Below, in pieces: positions 10,242 through 20,262 of a DNA stretch of 64,000 bases. The notes below the pieces were generated by a model. The model was given only the letters and a program-made list of their open reading frames with translations. It was not told where the DNA came from and did no database searches. This DNA is from Septoria linicola (taxonomy: Eukaryota; Ascomycota; Dothideomycetes; Mycosphaerellales; Mycosphaerellaceae): positions 4,340,001 through 4,404,000 of the forward strand of contig CP099419.1 in assembly GCA_024114885.1 (NCBI GenBank), in the 5' to 3' direction. The stretch's first letter is position 1; every line of letters begins with the position of its first letter. Made by a program: the position numbers and the translations under genes.

Positions 10242-11022
10242 CTAAAACAGCCACACATACGCAAACAAACACCAGATAAAAATGAAGAACAACACCCACA
10301 CCTTCCAACCCACGCCCGTGCGTTCCGCCATCCTCAACATCTTATTCATCGTCCCTCGCAAACGATTCCTCGCGCCTTCGAATGAATCGTTCATCGAATC
10401 GGCTAGTTTCGTGCTGTCCCGAATTTCGTCTCCGATGGCCATTGTGAGCTGTGCACATAATTTGTTAGCCAACATTTCGTCCTCTCACTCTTCCATCTCA
10501 CTCTCACGGCCCCAGAGGCATGGTCCACTCACCTCCTTCAACATCTTCACCTTCTTACTCATCTCCCCAGCCTGATCATCATTCTGGCTCTCCAAGCTCT
10601 CCAGCACCGAATCACTATACCGCCCCTTCTTATCCGGCGTCGCAGATCGAAAGCCTAAGCCAGCATCGTCATTCTTCTTATCTGTTACGCCGTACGGACT
10701 GCTTCCCGCAGTAGAGGAGGAGGCATTATAGGCGCCATATACCGCTCCGCCTGCAGGCGCGAAGTTGTCGTTCGCTGCGCCGTTCAAGGCGTATGGTGAA
10801 GGTGACGCTTGGTAAGGAGGATTCCGACTTGACGAGCGCTGAGGTGTGTTGTTCGATGCGGCTGAGCTGGGTCTGGAGCGGTTTTGTGAAGCGTCGTAGT
10901 TGGAGAAGAGCGCGTTGCGCGCGTCGTTTTGGCGCGCGAACCTAATGAGATAGGAAGACCTACCGTCAGTCTATGGCTCCTATGTCTGTGTAGTCTCTTG
11001 TCTGAACATACCGTGAAGCCAT
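10242..11022 (-). CDS. BET1: Bet1-like SNARE
   Basis: Tail-anchored SNARE of ER-Golgi vesicle fusion. Proposed exons in transcript order: 11022-11012, 10941-10533 and 10448-10242, giving 208 residues. The first coding exon is only 11 nt (ATG plus 8) and yields MASRFARQND, close to the MSSRFAGGN start of yeast Bet1. The central exon encodes a Ser/Asn/Pro-rich spacer and the start of the SNARE helix (YSDSVLESLESQNDDQAGEM, which parallels yeast YSQSTLASLESQSEEQMG). The last exon carries MAIGDEIRDSTKL, KMLRMAERTG and a C-terminal hydrophobic anchor of about 20 residues ending at the stop. Both introns have good GT/AG ends. The N-terminal spacer is longer than in yeast Bet1 (142 residues). Family identity is strong; Sft1 is the only reasonable alternative. 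Confidence 0.88.
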
Positions 11023-11643
11023 TGTCGACTTGATCTGGGTCTGAAGTTCGTTTTGGGCGCGGCACTTGGATGCTTACGTCAGGCAGGAACAAGGGGATAA
11101 ATTTGGCTGTGAGGACAGTGGTGTCTTTGTTCACGCCGGTGAGGAGGTTGCCAGTGGTATCGTAGCATACAATAAGAGAGCCACACAGAAGCGCTCCTCA
11201 GTTCTTGACCATGTATATGATAGCAGTGTCTACTGACGCCAGCTGTCATGTATTGCATGCCACAGATTCTCATGATCGCCACTCGCCAATCGATGACAAC
11301 GGCACGATCCAAAGCTCTTCCTCAGCATGCTGGAGGGAGCAATGTTGGAAGAAATGAGATTAAAGATGCGAGTCGATTAAGCAATACAATACAGGAGCCC
11401 GTCCATCAACACCACAGCTGCAAACGCTAATCTTCGTCGTCCTTATTCTTCCCAACGTCATTCTCAAAATGAGCGTAGAGTAGTCCACCCTGCCGTAGAA
11501 GTCACAACATCCCTGCAGTGCCTCCGGCTTCCTGTCAATGGACGCGATGAAATCAACTCGGCGGCCGTTCTGTGCAACGTAATCCTCATGGTTCAGTTCG
11601 TCGGATCGCAACATATCTTGCGAACATCGTGGTTCGAGAACAC
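11023..11643. other. Intergenic
   Basis: About 620 bp between the BET1 start and the last OM14-like exon, both on the minus strand. Open frames here are short and unsupported. It should contain the BET1 promoter and the OM14-like 3' UTR. Confidence 0.4.
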
Positions 11644-12535
11644 TTAGTTCTTTGGTGGGTACCTGGAGCATGTCAGTCAACTCGCTTTCCTAATTATCTC
11701 AGGCAGTCATGACTTTGGCGTCATCTGCAGGAACTCACTTCTTGAAGAAGTATTGGCTGACATAGTAGTCACCTACAGCGAACAGGCCAACCACACCTGC
11801 CCATGCGCCTACGACATTCCATGTAAGGGTGTTGGCCTTGTGTGCACGGTATGCTCCTGCACCAAGAAGCGTGGCCAGACCAGCAATGGCGACAGCATTG
11901 CCGAGCACGACTGGGTTGTTCTGGTTCTTCTCGGCCCAGTCGCCAGCCTTCTTTGCGTCCTTCTCAACCTCCTTTGCAACCTTGGCGCCCTCCTTCTTGG
12001 CCTTGCCGTAGCCTTCTTGCGCCTTGCCCTTAGCCTTCTCAAATTCGGCTTCAGCTTTCTTCTCGAGCTTCTTGCCATCCTTCTTCGCGTCGCTCTTCAG
12101 GTCGTTGGCGCTCTTCTCGGCAGCGTTCATAAAGTCGCGAGCCTCCTTGTCGATCTCACCAGCGGCCTGTTTACCCTGGCGACGAATTTCCTCGGCGCGC
12201 TCTTCCGCCTCCTGCTGGCCGGCATACGATGAGTCGGAGGGCAGGGACTGGAGGTGCTCGTTGGTAGAGTTGAGAGATTCGAGAGAGTGAACGCCCGAGT
12301 CCTCGTGCATGATTTCGGGGACAAAGTCAGGCATCCTGATGGCATGTTAGAGGAGTGCGTCGCGGAGGTTCTGGGTAGGCTAAGGTACGTACTTCTCCTC
12401 ATCTGTCTGCTTCTGCGACTTGCCATGAGGCGCTGCTGCTTGTGCGTACCTGATATTCGTGTTAGCATCGCGTCGGACTTGAGCTTCATGTGCCGATGTG
12501 GCTGTATTCACATGCACGGGGTGGACCTACGACAT
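11644..12535 (-). CDS. OM14-like mitochondrial outer membrane protein
   Basis: Proposed exons in transcript order: 12535-12531 (only 5 nt, ATG TC), 12449-12393, 12335-11739 and 11662-11644, giving 225 residues. Splicing produces the N terminus MSYAQAAAPHGK and a C terminus ending KKYPPKN, both of which I recall as conserved in fungal OM14-domain proteins. The middle (about residues 75-160) is a charged Lys/Ala/Glu helix resembling late-embryogenesis-abundant repeats. Two hydrophobic segments follow (GNAVAIAGLATLLGAGAY and NVVGAWAGVVGLFAVGDYYV). In yeast, OM14 is an integral outer mitochondrial membrane protein that helps dock ribosomes. Assignment rests on the termini and the two membrane spans. 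If the last intron is not used, the protein simply ends three residues after the second span, at QYFFKK. Confidence 0.72.
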
Positions 12536-12926
12536 GTCGTCTGAGTGCTGATCGTTTTGCGCGTCGCTGTTCGGTCGGGCAAGGAATTCGAGCTGCGAGT
12601 CGGAAGACACTGAGAGGCGAGATGGGTCAATATGTGGATGGTCGATGCAAGAAAGTGGCTGAGGTGATGAGGCGCTCACTTTGAGGATGCAGCAGACGAT
12701 GAGAAAGCTGGCAGGAATGCTGTGCAAAGTGGTATAGCGTGAACGTTCGTTCACATGCGGAAGGAGCGATCGTATGCAGCCACTGTGACGTAGTTTTCGC
12801 CAAGCCCAAGCATCAACTGCCAGCGATCTGCCAGCGATCTGCCAGCAAGCTCAAGCTCGCCGCCACGCGACACTATCGCGTTTCACACAGTTGATCCGAT
12901 CAGAGGTAAATCTAGTTAAGCATAAG
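12536..12926. other. Divergent promoter, OM14-like / UCH37
   Basis: About 390 bp shared between the OM14-like gene (leftward) and the UCH37-type gene (rightward). It holds the short tandem repeat listed separately at 12819-12846. No other motif is convincing. Confidence 0.5.
12819..12846. repeat. 11-bp tandem repeat, about 2.5 copies
   Basis: The unit GCCAGCGATCT is present twice exactly (12819-12829, 12830-12840), followed by GCCAGC (12841-12846). It lies about 80 bp upstream of the UCH37-type start codon in the shared divergent promoter. It could be replication slippage or repeated factor sites; sequence alone does not decide. Confidence 0.85.
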
Positions 12927-13951
12927 ATGTCTGGCGGGTGGAATACCATAGAGTCTGATGCGGTATATCTATCCAACCCTGGCTTATCACCTAAGACTGA
13001 CACCACCAGGGCGTCTTCACCTACCTCATTGAATCGCTCGGTGTCAAGAAAGTGCAATTCGAAGAGCTTATATCGCTTGACGCAGAATCCCTCCAACAGC
13101 TAAACCCCATTGGAGTCATCTTCCTCTTCAAATATCCCACCGACGAGAAGCCCAAAAAGGACACTCCCCTCGACGGCGAATTCGACTACGCAGCAATCGA
13201 GAACCAAGACGAGCCCGTGTGGTTCGCAGCCCAAACCATCCAGAATGCCTGCGGAACCCAAGCTCTCCTCAGCGTCCTCCTCAACAAAGACAACCAAGAA
13301 GACGGCGGCGTCGACATCGGCCAGAACTTGAAAGAGTTCAAAGACTTCACTGCTTCCTTCCCCGCCGAATTCCGTGGCGAGGCCCTCTCCAACTCCGACC
13401 TCATTCGTGAAACACACAACTCCTTCGCACGATCCTCTCCCTTCGTCTCCGACGAGACACGCATGGCTACAGCCGACGATGACGTGTACCACTTCATCGC
13501 CTACACGAGCATCAACAGCACACTCTACGAGCTCGACGGATTACAGCCCGCTCCAATCCGACACGGCGACGCAGGAGCCTGTCCCCCAGAAATCTTCTCC
13601 GACGCAGTGATCCCTGTCCTCCAACGACGAATCGAACGCTACCCTCAAACAGAAATCCGCTTTAATCTCCTCGCCATGTGCGAAGATCTGAGGTCAAGAG
13701 CGAGAGAAGTGGGTGATGAGGAGTGGTTAGCGAGAGAAGAACAGAAGAGGCGGGATTGGAGATGGGAGAATGCCTTGCGGCGGCATAACTTTGTGGGCTT
13801 CGTTGGAGAGTTGGCAAAGGGCGTCGCGGGGAAGAAACTCAAGGACGGGACGTATGACAAGTGGATTGAAGAGTCCAAGGCTGCGACGAAGAAGAGAGTG
13901 GAAGATCGGCAGAAGAGAGGGCAGGGTGGTGAGGATATGGATTTGTCGTGA
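12927..13951 (+). CDS. Ubiquitin C-terminal hydrolase, UCH37/UCHL5 type
   Basis: Peptidase family C12 deubiquitinase of 325 residues. Exons 12927-12962 and 13010-13951 are separated by a 47 bp intron. Exon 1 encodes MSGGWNTIESDA and joins GVFTYLIESLGVKKVQ, the canonical UCH N terminus. Catalytic residues visible are Gln87 (oxyanion), Cys93 in QNACGTQALLSVLLN, His173 in DDVYHFIAY and Asp188 in YELDGL. The C-terminal extension (about residues 240-325, with FVGELAK and YDKWIEESKAATKKR) is the UCH37 ULD region that binds the proteasome through Rpn13/Adrm1 in the family. Length matches human UCHL5 (329) and fission yeast Uch2. The gene converges on SEC5 with about 190 bp between stop codons. Confidence 0.93.
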
Positions 13952-14142
13952 GATACATCATCGGCAGGAGGGTACACATTGTCGCCCGTTGTATGCTGCT
14001 TCACGAGAGGGTACATACACCTTGCGGAGCTACAGCACGGCATGGACATCAGTCCTCGAAAGCAAAGACAATGCTGAATGACCGTTCTCAGCGAAGCATT
14101 ATCATTTCTGAAGCTTCTAGGTCACATTTAGACCAAATCTAT

Positions 14143-17100
14143 CTAAGCCTTCCCACCCTCTCTACCCCTCCTCCTCTCCCTCCTAAAACACCCAAATTCC
14201 CCCTTGGTCCCCTCCCTCAACTTCTTCAGTATCCCCCTCATCTCCGGCAACTCCCCCTGCAACTTCGCCCGCGCATCATTATCCGTCCTCTCATCCAACG
14301 CAAGATAAATCTGACTCTGAATCTCCCCGGCTTTATCCGTAGTATAATTGTTCAGCGTTTGCGCCATGAATTCCACATCTAATGTGGCCTGCATCAGAGC
14401 GGGAAGAGTGTAATGCTGCCGCAGTTTGAATGCGTTGATGAGTGCGAGCGAGGATTGCTCGAGCATGTAGCTGAGGATTTGGTTGGTGAGGGTGTTTGTT
14501 GTGGCCGAGGTGACTTCGGCGTGGACGAGGACGAGAGAGATGAGGACGTCGTAGACGTAGGCCCGGGCGTCTGTAGGGCGGGGAGTAGCAGGTGTCCAGG
14601 AAGGGGACGTAACACCTGCAGTGATTGTGGTGGTGAGGGATTCAACGAGGGGTTTGACGTAGGATTGGAAGAGGCGGGCGTCGATTTGGGCGAGGACGTC
14701 GCGGATAGTTTTGCTTTCTTCGGTGAGTTTGACGCTGAAGGCGGATTCGAATTGGGAGATGAGTTGCGGGATGACTTCGCTGCGGAGGTGATTGAGGTTG
14801 GAGAGGCTGATGAGCATGCGCTCGTTGCGGTTGGAGGCGTCGAGCGCTTCGGAGCCGAGAGAGGCGGCGCCGTCGACTTCGATTTGGCGGTAGCGGGCGA
14901 CTGTGATGCCGTCTGGGTCGGCGTCTTCGTCGAGGCCGGCGCTATCGCGTTTGGTACGTTCGGCGTTCTCGACCATCCCGTTGAGGCCCTTGTAGAGACT
15001 GGTTACGAAGGTACTTCGGACAGCTTGTAAGAGCTTCGCAGAAGGAGGCACAATCACGTCGCCACTCTTAGAAGACGCATCGGATATGTACGCAATCTTC
15101 TGCACGTTGCTGAGGACCTTGTCGAACCAAGCCTCGAAGTAGTTGGGCAGAAGGGTCAGATCTCTGCGCTCCGGGCTTCGAGTCCAGCTTTCTAGCACTT
15201 TGCATCGCTCGGCATCCGCGCTCCAGGATGCGCAGATCCCAGTGATGCAACGCTCGCGTGCTGCTACGAGGGTGTTCTTCAGCTTTTCTGGCTCGTTCGA
15301 CATCTTGATTGTGCTCAGGGCTGCCAGCTCGCCGAAAGCAGTGCCCGTGATCGCGACCAGCCTAGCCAGGTAAAAAGAGCCAGATAACGAGTTCGCTCCA
15401 GGTGGCCAGAAAGCATACGTCTCCCATGTGTTGCCGACCTTCGGACTAGGGGGCGGTATGTTCTGTGGGTCAAATGAGAAGCTGCGTTTCAGGCCTGAGA
15501 TGGGAGTCTTGGAGTCTGGAGAGATGGGCGTCGGTGGGATCGGGCTGTAAAGGTCACTAATGTCGTCCACTGGAGCATCTTGGAAGAGCGCGTTGACATT
15601 GTCACGCAGCAAGACCACAATCTCAAGAGCGTCTTTGCGGATTGCGTCAATGTGCTCTTGTGACAATTGTAGGTGCGTGTAGTCCTGCATGGCGAAGACG
15701 GCGGTGGGAAAAGACTTCTGCGCCTTGTTATCCACAAATGACTGTGCACTTTCATGCCAATCAAGCACCTCTCCCAAGACGCCGTTTTGTGGCGACAGGA
15801 GACCTGCCACGGAGCCTTGAACCTTATCCCAGAACGCCAGTACATTCTCTGTGTCGAGATCGCGCGAGGAGTGGCTATGAAGCCGCAGAGTATTGTTGTT
15901 GGCAGAAGCAGCACGAAGGTGTTTGGCCAGAGCGAAATTATCGGCTTTCGTGCTGGTTGCGAGCTTGCGGCGCTGGATCTCAATCTCAATTCTGCTTCGT
16001 TCGAATGACCGGGCAATGCGATCCTTGAGGTAGAGATAGCGACTATTGATCCAGACCCATATTGGATTTTCTTCCGCGCCAAGTTGTAACAGAACAGCGA
16101 TCAGCTCCATGTGCAGTTCTCTGTCGCTCTCTTCCGCAACACTGCTAGGGCGGCGGCCGTGCGAGTTCTTTAATCGTCGCCAGACTTCTTGCTTGAAGCT
16201 GTCCACCTGCTCATTCACGGCATGCCACATCCTGGCAGTAACAATGATCTGCTGCACATCTGCATCACCAAGTTCCATTCCATTGTCTTTGGCAATTGCA
16301 GCGATATCTCGGGCCTTATCCGCATGCTGCTTTGCCTGTTTGTATGCAGCCACAACCGAGTCGTAGTCGTTCTTCTTGACCGCCTCGTAGACAGTACCGG
16401 GTAGCCGAAATATGTCTCGATACTGCTCTAGCGAGCTCAGAACCGACTTGAGCGTCTCCTCTTTCTCGTGGCCTCCCAGTGCTGGACCCCATACTTCCTC
16501 CGCCTTGATGGCGACCTCCTGTAGCGGAGCTTTGATTCCCTGCACTCCATATTCGGACTCCTTCGTCAAAGCAGTCTTCTTCTTGTCGACCTGTGGTATC
16601 TTAGCTTGACTGCCGAATGGGCCACTGGTGTTTCTGAAGTGACTCTGGTTCTTGCTGGTCTGTCGTGAATGTGGTCGTAAGCCAGATCCGGCCGCAGGCA
16701 TCTGCGATAGTCGCGTCGGCTCCACGCCCTGTGTCCTCATCTCCGTGTAGACCGTGTCTATGGTGGCTTTGGCGCGTACAAAACGCTCGAAATTGCTCTC
16801 CACCAGGACCTTCAGGCTTGCTGACTTCTGCTCAATGCTTCGACTGAGAAAGTCCAAGCCACGCAGTAGATCCTCTGTGCTTGCCTGCTGATGGACCTGC
16901 GACAGGTACAGTGCCGGGTTGAAGGTCGTGCTGGAGGTCATGAACTTGTTGCGCAGGACGAGATTGTCTTCGACTGGCAGTCCTCTCTTGCGCAACTCTG
17001 CCGCAACTGACGGCGCCATACCCAGCGCGTCTGGCTCGTCCTTTTGCACGCCTACATCGCTGTTGGCTGTCTTGCCGGTTATGCTGCTCTTTAGGCTAGC

Positions 17101-17307
17101 ATGTCGACTGATCTTCTGGAAGCGCGAATTGGCAGTATCTCTGGACACATTTCGGTTATGCCCCTTCGTCGGGGACTGAGCATCCTCGATCTCATCATCG
17201 TAATCATCATCGTCGTCGTCGTCCTGATGCGGCCACTCGGTGGGATACAAGGAGGTGAGCTTGTACTTGTTCAGCAGCTCGCGTTCTGTGTCTGCCGAGA
17301 TGGGCAT
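14143..17307 (-). CDS. SEC5: Exocyst complex subunit Sec5
   Basis: Single-exon protein of 1054 residues matching Sec5/EXOC2, a subunit of the octameric exocyst that tethers secretory vesicles at sites of polarised growth. The N terminus has LLNKYKLTSLYPTEWP followed by an acidic run (about residues 29-42). The conserved start of the Sec5 helical region, LVLRNKFMTSSTTFNPALYLSQVHQ, lies near residue 120, with LLRGLDFLSRSIEQKSASLK after it. The rest is helical CATCHR-type sequence without membrane spans. A Ser/Pro-rich loop near residue 590 (PIPPTPISPDS) is a plausible phosphorylation region. The C terminus is Arg-rich. No frameshift or intron is needed. It diverges from IDH2 with about 550 bp between start codons. 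Confidence 0.93.
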   Translation of the reverse strand: MPISADTERELLNKYKLTSLYPTEWPHQDDDDDDDYDDEIEDAQSPTKGHNRNVSRDTANSRFQKISRHASLKSSITGKTANSDVGVQKDEPDALGMAPSVAAELRKRGLPVEDNLVLRNKFMTSSTTFNPALYLSQVHQQASTEDLLRGLDFLSRSIEQKSASLKVLVESNFERFVRAKATIDTVYTEMRTQGVEPTRLSQMPAAGSGLRPHSRQTSKNQSHFRNTSGPFGSQAKIPQVDKKKTALTKESEYGVQGIKAPLQEVAIKAEEVWGPALGGHEKEETLKSVLSSLEQYRDIFRLPGTVYEAVKKNDYDSVVAAYKQAKQHADKARDIAAIAKDNGMELGDADVQQIIVTARMWHAVNEQVDSFKQEVWRRLKNSHGRRPSSVAEESDRELHMELIAVLLQLGAEENPIWVWINSRYLYLKDRIARSFERSRIEIEIQRRKLATSTKADNFALAKHLRAASANNNTLRLHSHSSRDLDTENVLAFWDKVQGSVAGLLSPQNGVLGEVLDWHESAQSFVDNKAQKSFPTAVFAMQDYTHLQLSQEHIDAIRKDALEIVVLLRDNVNALFQDAPVDDISDLYSPIPPTPISPDSKTPISGLKRSFSFDPQNIPPPSPKVGNTWETYAFWPPGANSLSGSFYLARLVAITGTAFGELAALSTIKMSNEPEKLKNTLVAARERCITGICASWSADAERCKVLESWTRSPERRDLTLLPNYFEAWFDKVLSNVQKIAYISDASSKSGDVIVPPSAKLLQAVRSTFVTSLYKGLNGMVENAERTKRDSAGLDEDADPDGITVARYRQIEVDGAASLGSEALDASNRNERMLISLSNLNHLRSEVIPQLISQFESAFSVKLTEESKTIRDVLAQIDARLFQSYVKPLVESLTTTITAGVTSPSWTPATPRPTDARAYVYDVLISLVLVHAEVTSATTNTLTNQILSYMLEQSSLALINAFKLRQHYTLPALMQATLDVEFMAQTLNNYTTDKAGEIQSQIYLALDERTDNDARAKLQGELPEMRGILKKLREGTKGEFGCFRRERRRGREGGKA

Positions 17308-17859
17308 TGTGGTCTGCGCCTTTCCCTGCTGCTACTCCACGATACATGCGCGCCCAAAGGAGTGACCGACGTATAGCTAATAGGTAAGGTATGTAGCAGC
17401 TGTGCAGGGCAGTATAGCAGCAGAGCCAGGGTCAGACGCCGAATGAAGAAGGTTTATGCATTTCCATAGGATCAGCTGGTTGCACAAACATGTCAATACT
17501 ACGTTTCTACCATATGCTCCGACAAGCATTTCCAGCCAGTGTTGCAATACTATGTCTGGATTGCCAGCTCCCGGGTAGGGTATACAGCATCACAAATCGT
17601 GCCATGTCGCCCAACAATTGCCGCCGTGTCGTTCCGGACATCCAAGGCGTTCAAAGCAGCTTAGCGCCTCCGTGCATGCAGCCGCAGTCGCAAACGCACG
17701 TGAAGAGTAGTCGGAAACTCTGTTGCGGGAGCTTTCCTTCACCACCACCAGCCCGTCCACCTCAACCACCTCCACAGCGCATATCGTCCCACCGGATCCA
17801 GCACAGCCGCATCGAGTGACTGATATCTCCGTGGTACCTTTCTCAGCACAATCGCAAGG
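17308..17859. other. Divergent promoter, SEC5 / IDH2
   Basis: About 550 bp between the two start codons, carrying short unsupported open frames and a C/A-rich stretch around 17740-17780. The promoters of both genes must lie here. Confidence 0.5.
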
Positions 17860-19146
17860 ATGTTGGCGAGGGGGATCCGAGCTGCGGCGCCGCGGCAATG
17901 CCTCAAGGCTGCGCGCCCAACTTTTGCCCAGGTGCGTGCGCCCATTGGTGTGAAGGGAATGAGCCAGGTCAGGATGCAATACTAACTGCTGCGATCCAGT
18001 TCGCACCACGAAGCTACGCCACCACCGCAGCCGAAGACAGAATCGCCAAGTTCCCGGGCCAGAAAGGTTCAGATGTATGTGCAGTCTTATCAGATCGGAA
18101 AAGCAAAGATGAACACCCATGCTCATGCTCTTGGACATGTATAGGGCAAATACACAGTGTCGCTCATCGAGGGTGACGGTATCGGACCAGAAATCTCGCA
18201 ATCTGTCAAGGACATCTACAGCGCCGCGAATGTGCCCATCAAGTGGGAACCCGTCGACGTAACGCCCATCCTCAAGGACGGCAAGACCGCCATCCCAGAC
18301 GAAGCCATCGACTCCATCACACGAAACTACGTTGCCCTCAAGGGCCCTCTGGCCACGCCCATCGGCAAGGGTCACGTCTCGCTGAACTTGACTCTCCGAA
18401 GGACATTCAACCTGTTCGCCAACGTAAGACCGTGCAAGAGCATTGCAGGCTACAAGACCCCATACGACGACGTCGATGTGCACCTCATCCGTGAGAATAC
18501 CGAGGGAGAGTACTCCGGTATCGAGCACGTTGTGGTCGATGGTGTCGTCCAATCGATCAAGCTCATCACCCGCGAGGCCTCCGAACGTGTCCTCCGCTTC
18601 GCCTTTCAATACGCACAAGACATTGGCCGACCAAAGGTCCGTGTGGTGCACAAGGCCACCATCATGAAGATGTCTGATGGTCTCTTCTTGAACCTCGCAA
18701 AGGAGATTGCCAAGGAGTTCCCAAACATCGAGTTCGACGCCGAAATGCTGGACAACACGTGCTTGAAGATGGTCACCGACCCTCTTCCATACAACGACAA
18801 GGTCCTTGTCATGCCCAACTTGTACGGAGACATTCTGTCCGACATGTGCGCCGGTCTGATCGGTGGACTTGGTTTGACACCTTCCGGAAACATTGGAGAC
18901 GAGTGCTCCATCTTCGAGGCTGTGCACGGTTCCGCCCCAGATATCGCCGGCAAGGGCCTCGCAAACCCAACTGCCCTCCTCCTCTCCTCGATCATGATGT
19001 TGCAGCACATGAGCTTGACAGAGCACGCCGGCCAAATCCAAAAGGCCATTTTCAAGACCCTGGCAGAGGGCAAATACTTGACTGGTGATCTTGGAGGCAA
19101 GGCCAAGACTCACGAGTATGCTGATGCGATTATCAAGAACTTGTAG
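17860..19146 (+). CDS. IDH2: NAD-dependent isocitrate dehydrogenase, catalytic subunit, mitochondrial
   Basis: Converts isocitrate to 2-oxoglutarate with NAD+ in the TCA cycle. Proposed exons 17860-17931, 18000-18074 and 18145-19146 encode 382 residues. Exon 1 is a mitochondrial presequence (MLARGIRAAAPRQCLKAARP, basic and amphipathic). Exon 2 gives FAPRSYATTAAEDRIAKFPGQKGSD, and exon 3 opens with GKYTVSLIEGDGIGPEIS. Family signatures include ENTEGEYSGIEH, the substrate-binding Arg cluster, the Lys and Tyr of the catalytic region, MLDNTCLKMV, and NLYGDILSD with metal-binding Asp residues. EGDGIGPEIS and conservation of these sites point to the Idh2-type subunit rather than the regulatory Idh1. 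Codon bias is strong, consistent with high expression, and opens a long antisense frame that I consider an artefact. Confidence 0.94.
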
Positions 19147-20262
19147 ATATGGGAAACGTGGAAGAGAAAGTGATAACCCACCCAGCATTTTTGGTCACCT
19201 TTGGACAGCTTATGGCATCAGGCTCTGGCGTTTGACTGTATCATACGCTTGTTTTCGACACATGATAAAGAGAGGGAGCGGAGATACACTAAATGCAAGA
19301 ACGAAATGACTTATCAATGCTTCCTCATCATTCTCGCGGTGAAATTTGCTCTTCGGCATAGATGGCATCGAGCAGAGGTAGGTGTGCTTGGATCACATGG
19401 GATCAAGCTCGCATCGCCTCCCCTAGAGCTCAACCGGATGAGGTTCTCAAGAGCTGCGCTTCCAGCAGCACAGTTGTTATCGAGTGGACTGGAGGAGCCC
19501 GTGTTTCTTCCTACGATGTGGAAGCTTAAACTCACCACAAAAGCCTTTTCTGTTAAGCAGTCTAAAAACAATTCATGGCACGAGTCGCTCGGACTGGCAG
19601 TGCTCGGTTGGTGCATCTGACATATCCGTCCTTCGTGGAATCATACCTTAACCGTGCTGCTCTGCATGAAGTGTTCGTCCAGCAGAATATTGTTGTGCGT
19701 GCGAGACACTGCAGCCATCGTCCTAGAATGTGCCCTGACTCATAGCAAGTAATATAATACTGCTTCTTGTGAAGTTCATCGTCGCAGTGTACATCGCCTT
19801 TGCACGTATGCGAGTGTGTTGAACACAGGAAGTACTGAAGATGAGAGCAAGTGTGCACAAACCACTTTGGGCCTTGCATAGGCGCGAGCGGCCCGTTGGC
19901 GCCTGCTGCTCCCGGAGACAAGGATGCCCTCGACGTCTGTTCTTCACGAGCTTCTCAGGTAGATGCTTGTAAGAAGCCTCGAGGTCAATCAAGTATGAGA
20001 TCTAGACCGATAGCGCGCCAGCTGTGCTTCGCTCCAGCCAACTTGCTCTCCGCCAAGCTATAAAAAGTCTTGGACTGCTCGGTCGCAGCTGAGACTGTCG
20101 ATCCACCTCGGTCATGCCCGCAAGCCACATCAATGTACACTTGACGAGAGCTCTTGGCAGGGTGTCCATCTGCCATGGAGCTGAAGCGCCTCCGTGCACT
20201 CCGTTCACCATGAATCGATAACGCTTCCTCCAAGGATTCCGTTGTCCTCCTCTGTCCACAAC
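19147..20262. other. Intergenic
   Basis: About 1.1 kb between the IDH2 stop and the GH92 start, genes in the same orientation. Open frames of up to about 140 codons occur on both strands without domains or signal peptides. It should contain the IDH2 3' UTR and the GH92 promoter. Confidence 0.45.

Noticed and set aside
17590..19188. 532-codon open frame antisense to IDH2
   Set aside because: It spans the IDH2 exons and introns on the opposite strand, has no recognisable domain, and is explained by strong codon bias in IDH2. It also runs through the IDH2 presequence and leader without any splice logic.
19314..19616. 100-codon minus-strand frame downstream of IDH2
   Set aside because: Cys/Ser-rich but without signal peptide, domain or conserved features; probably chance in the IDH2 3' region.
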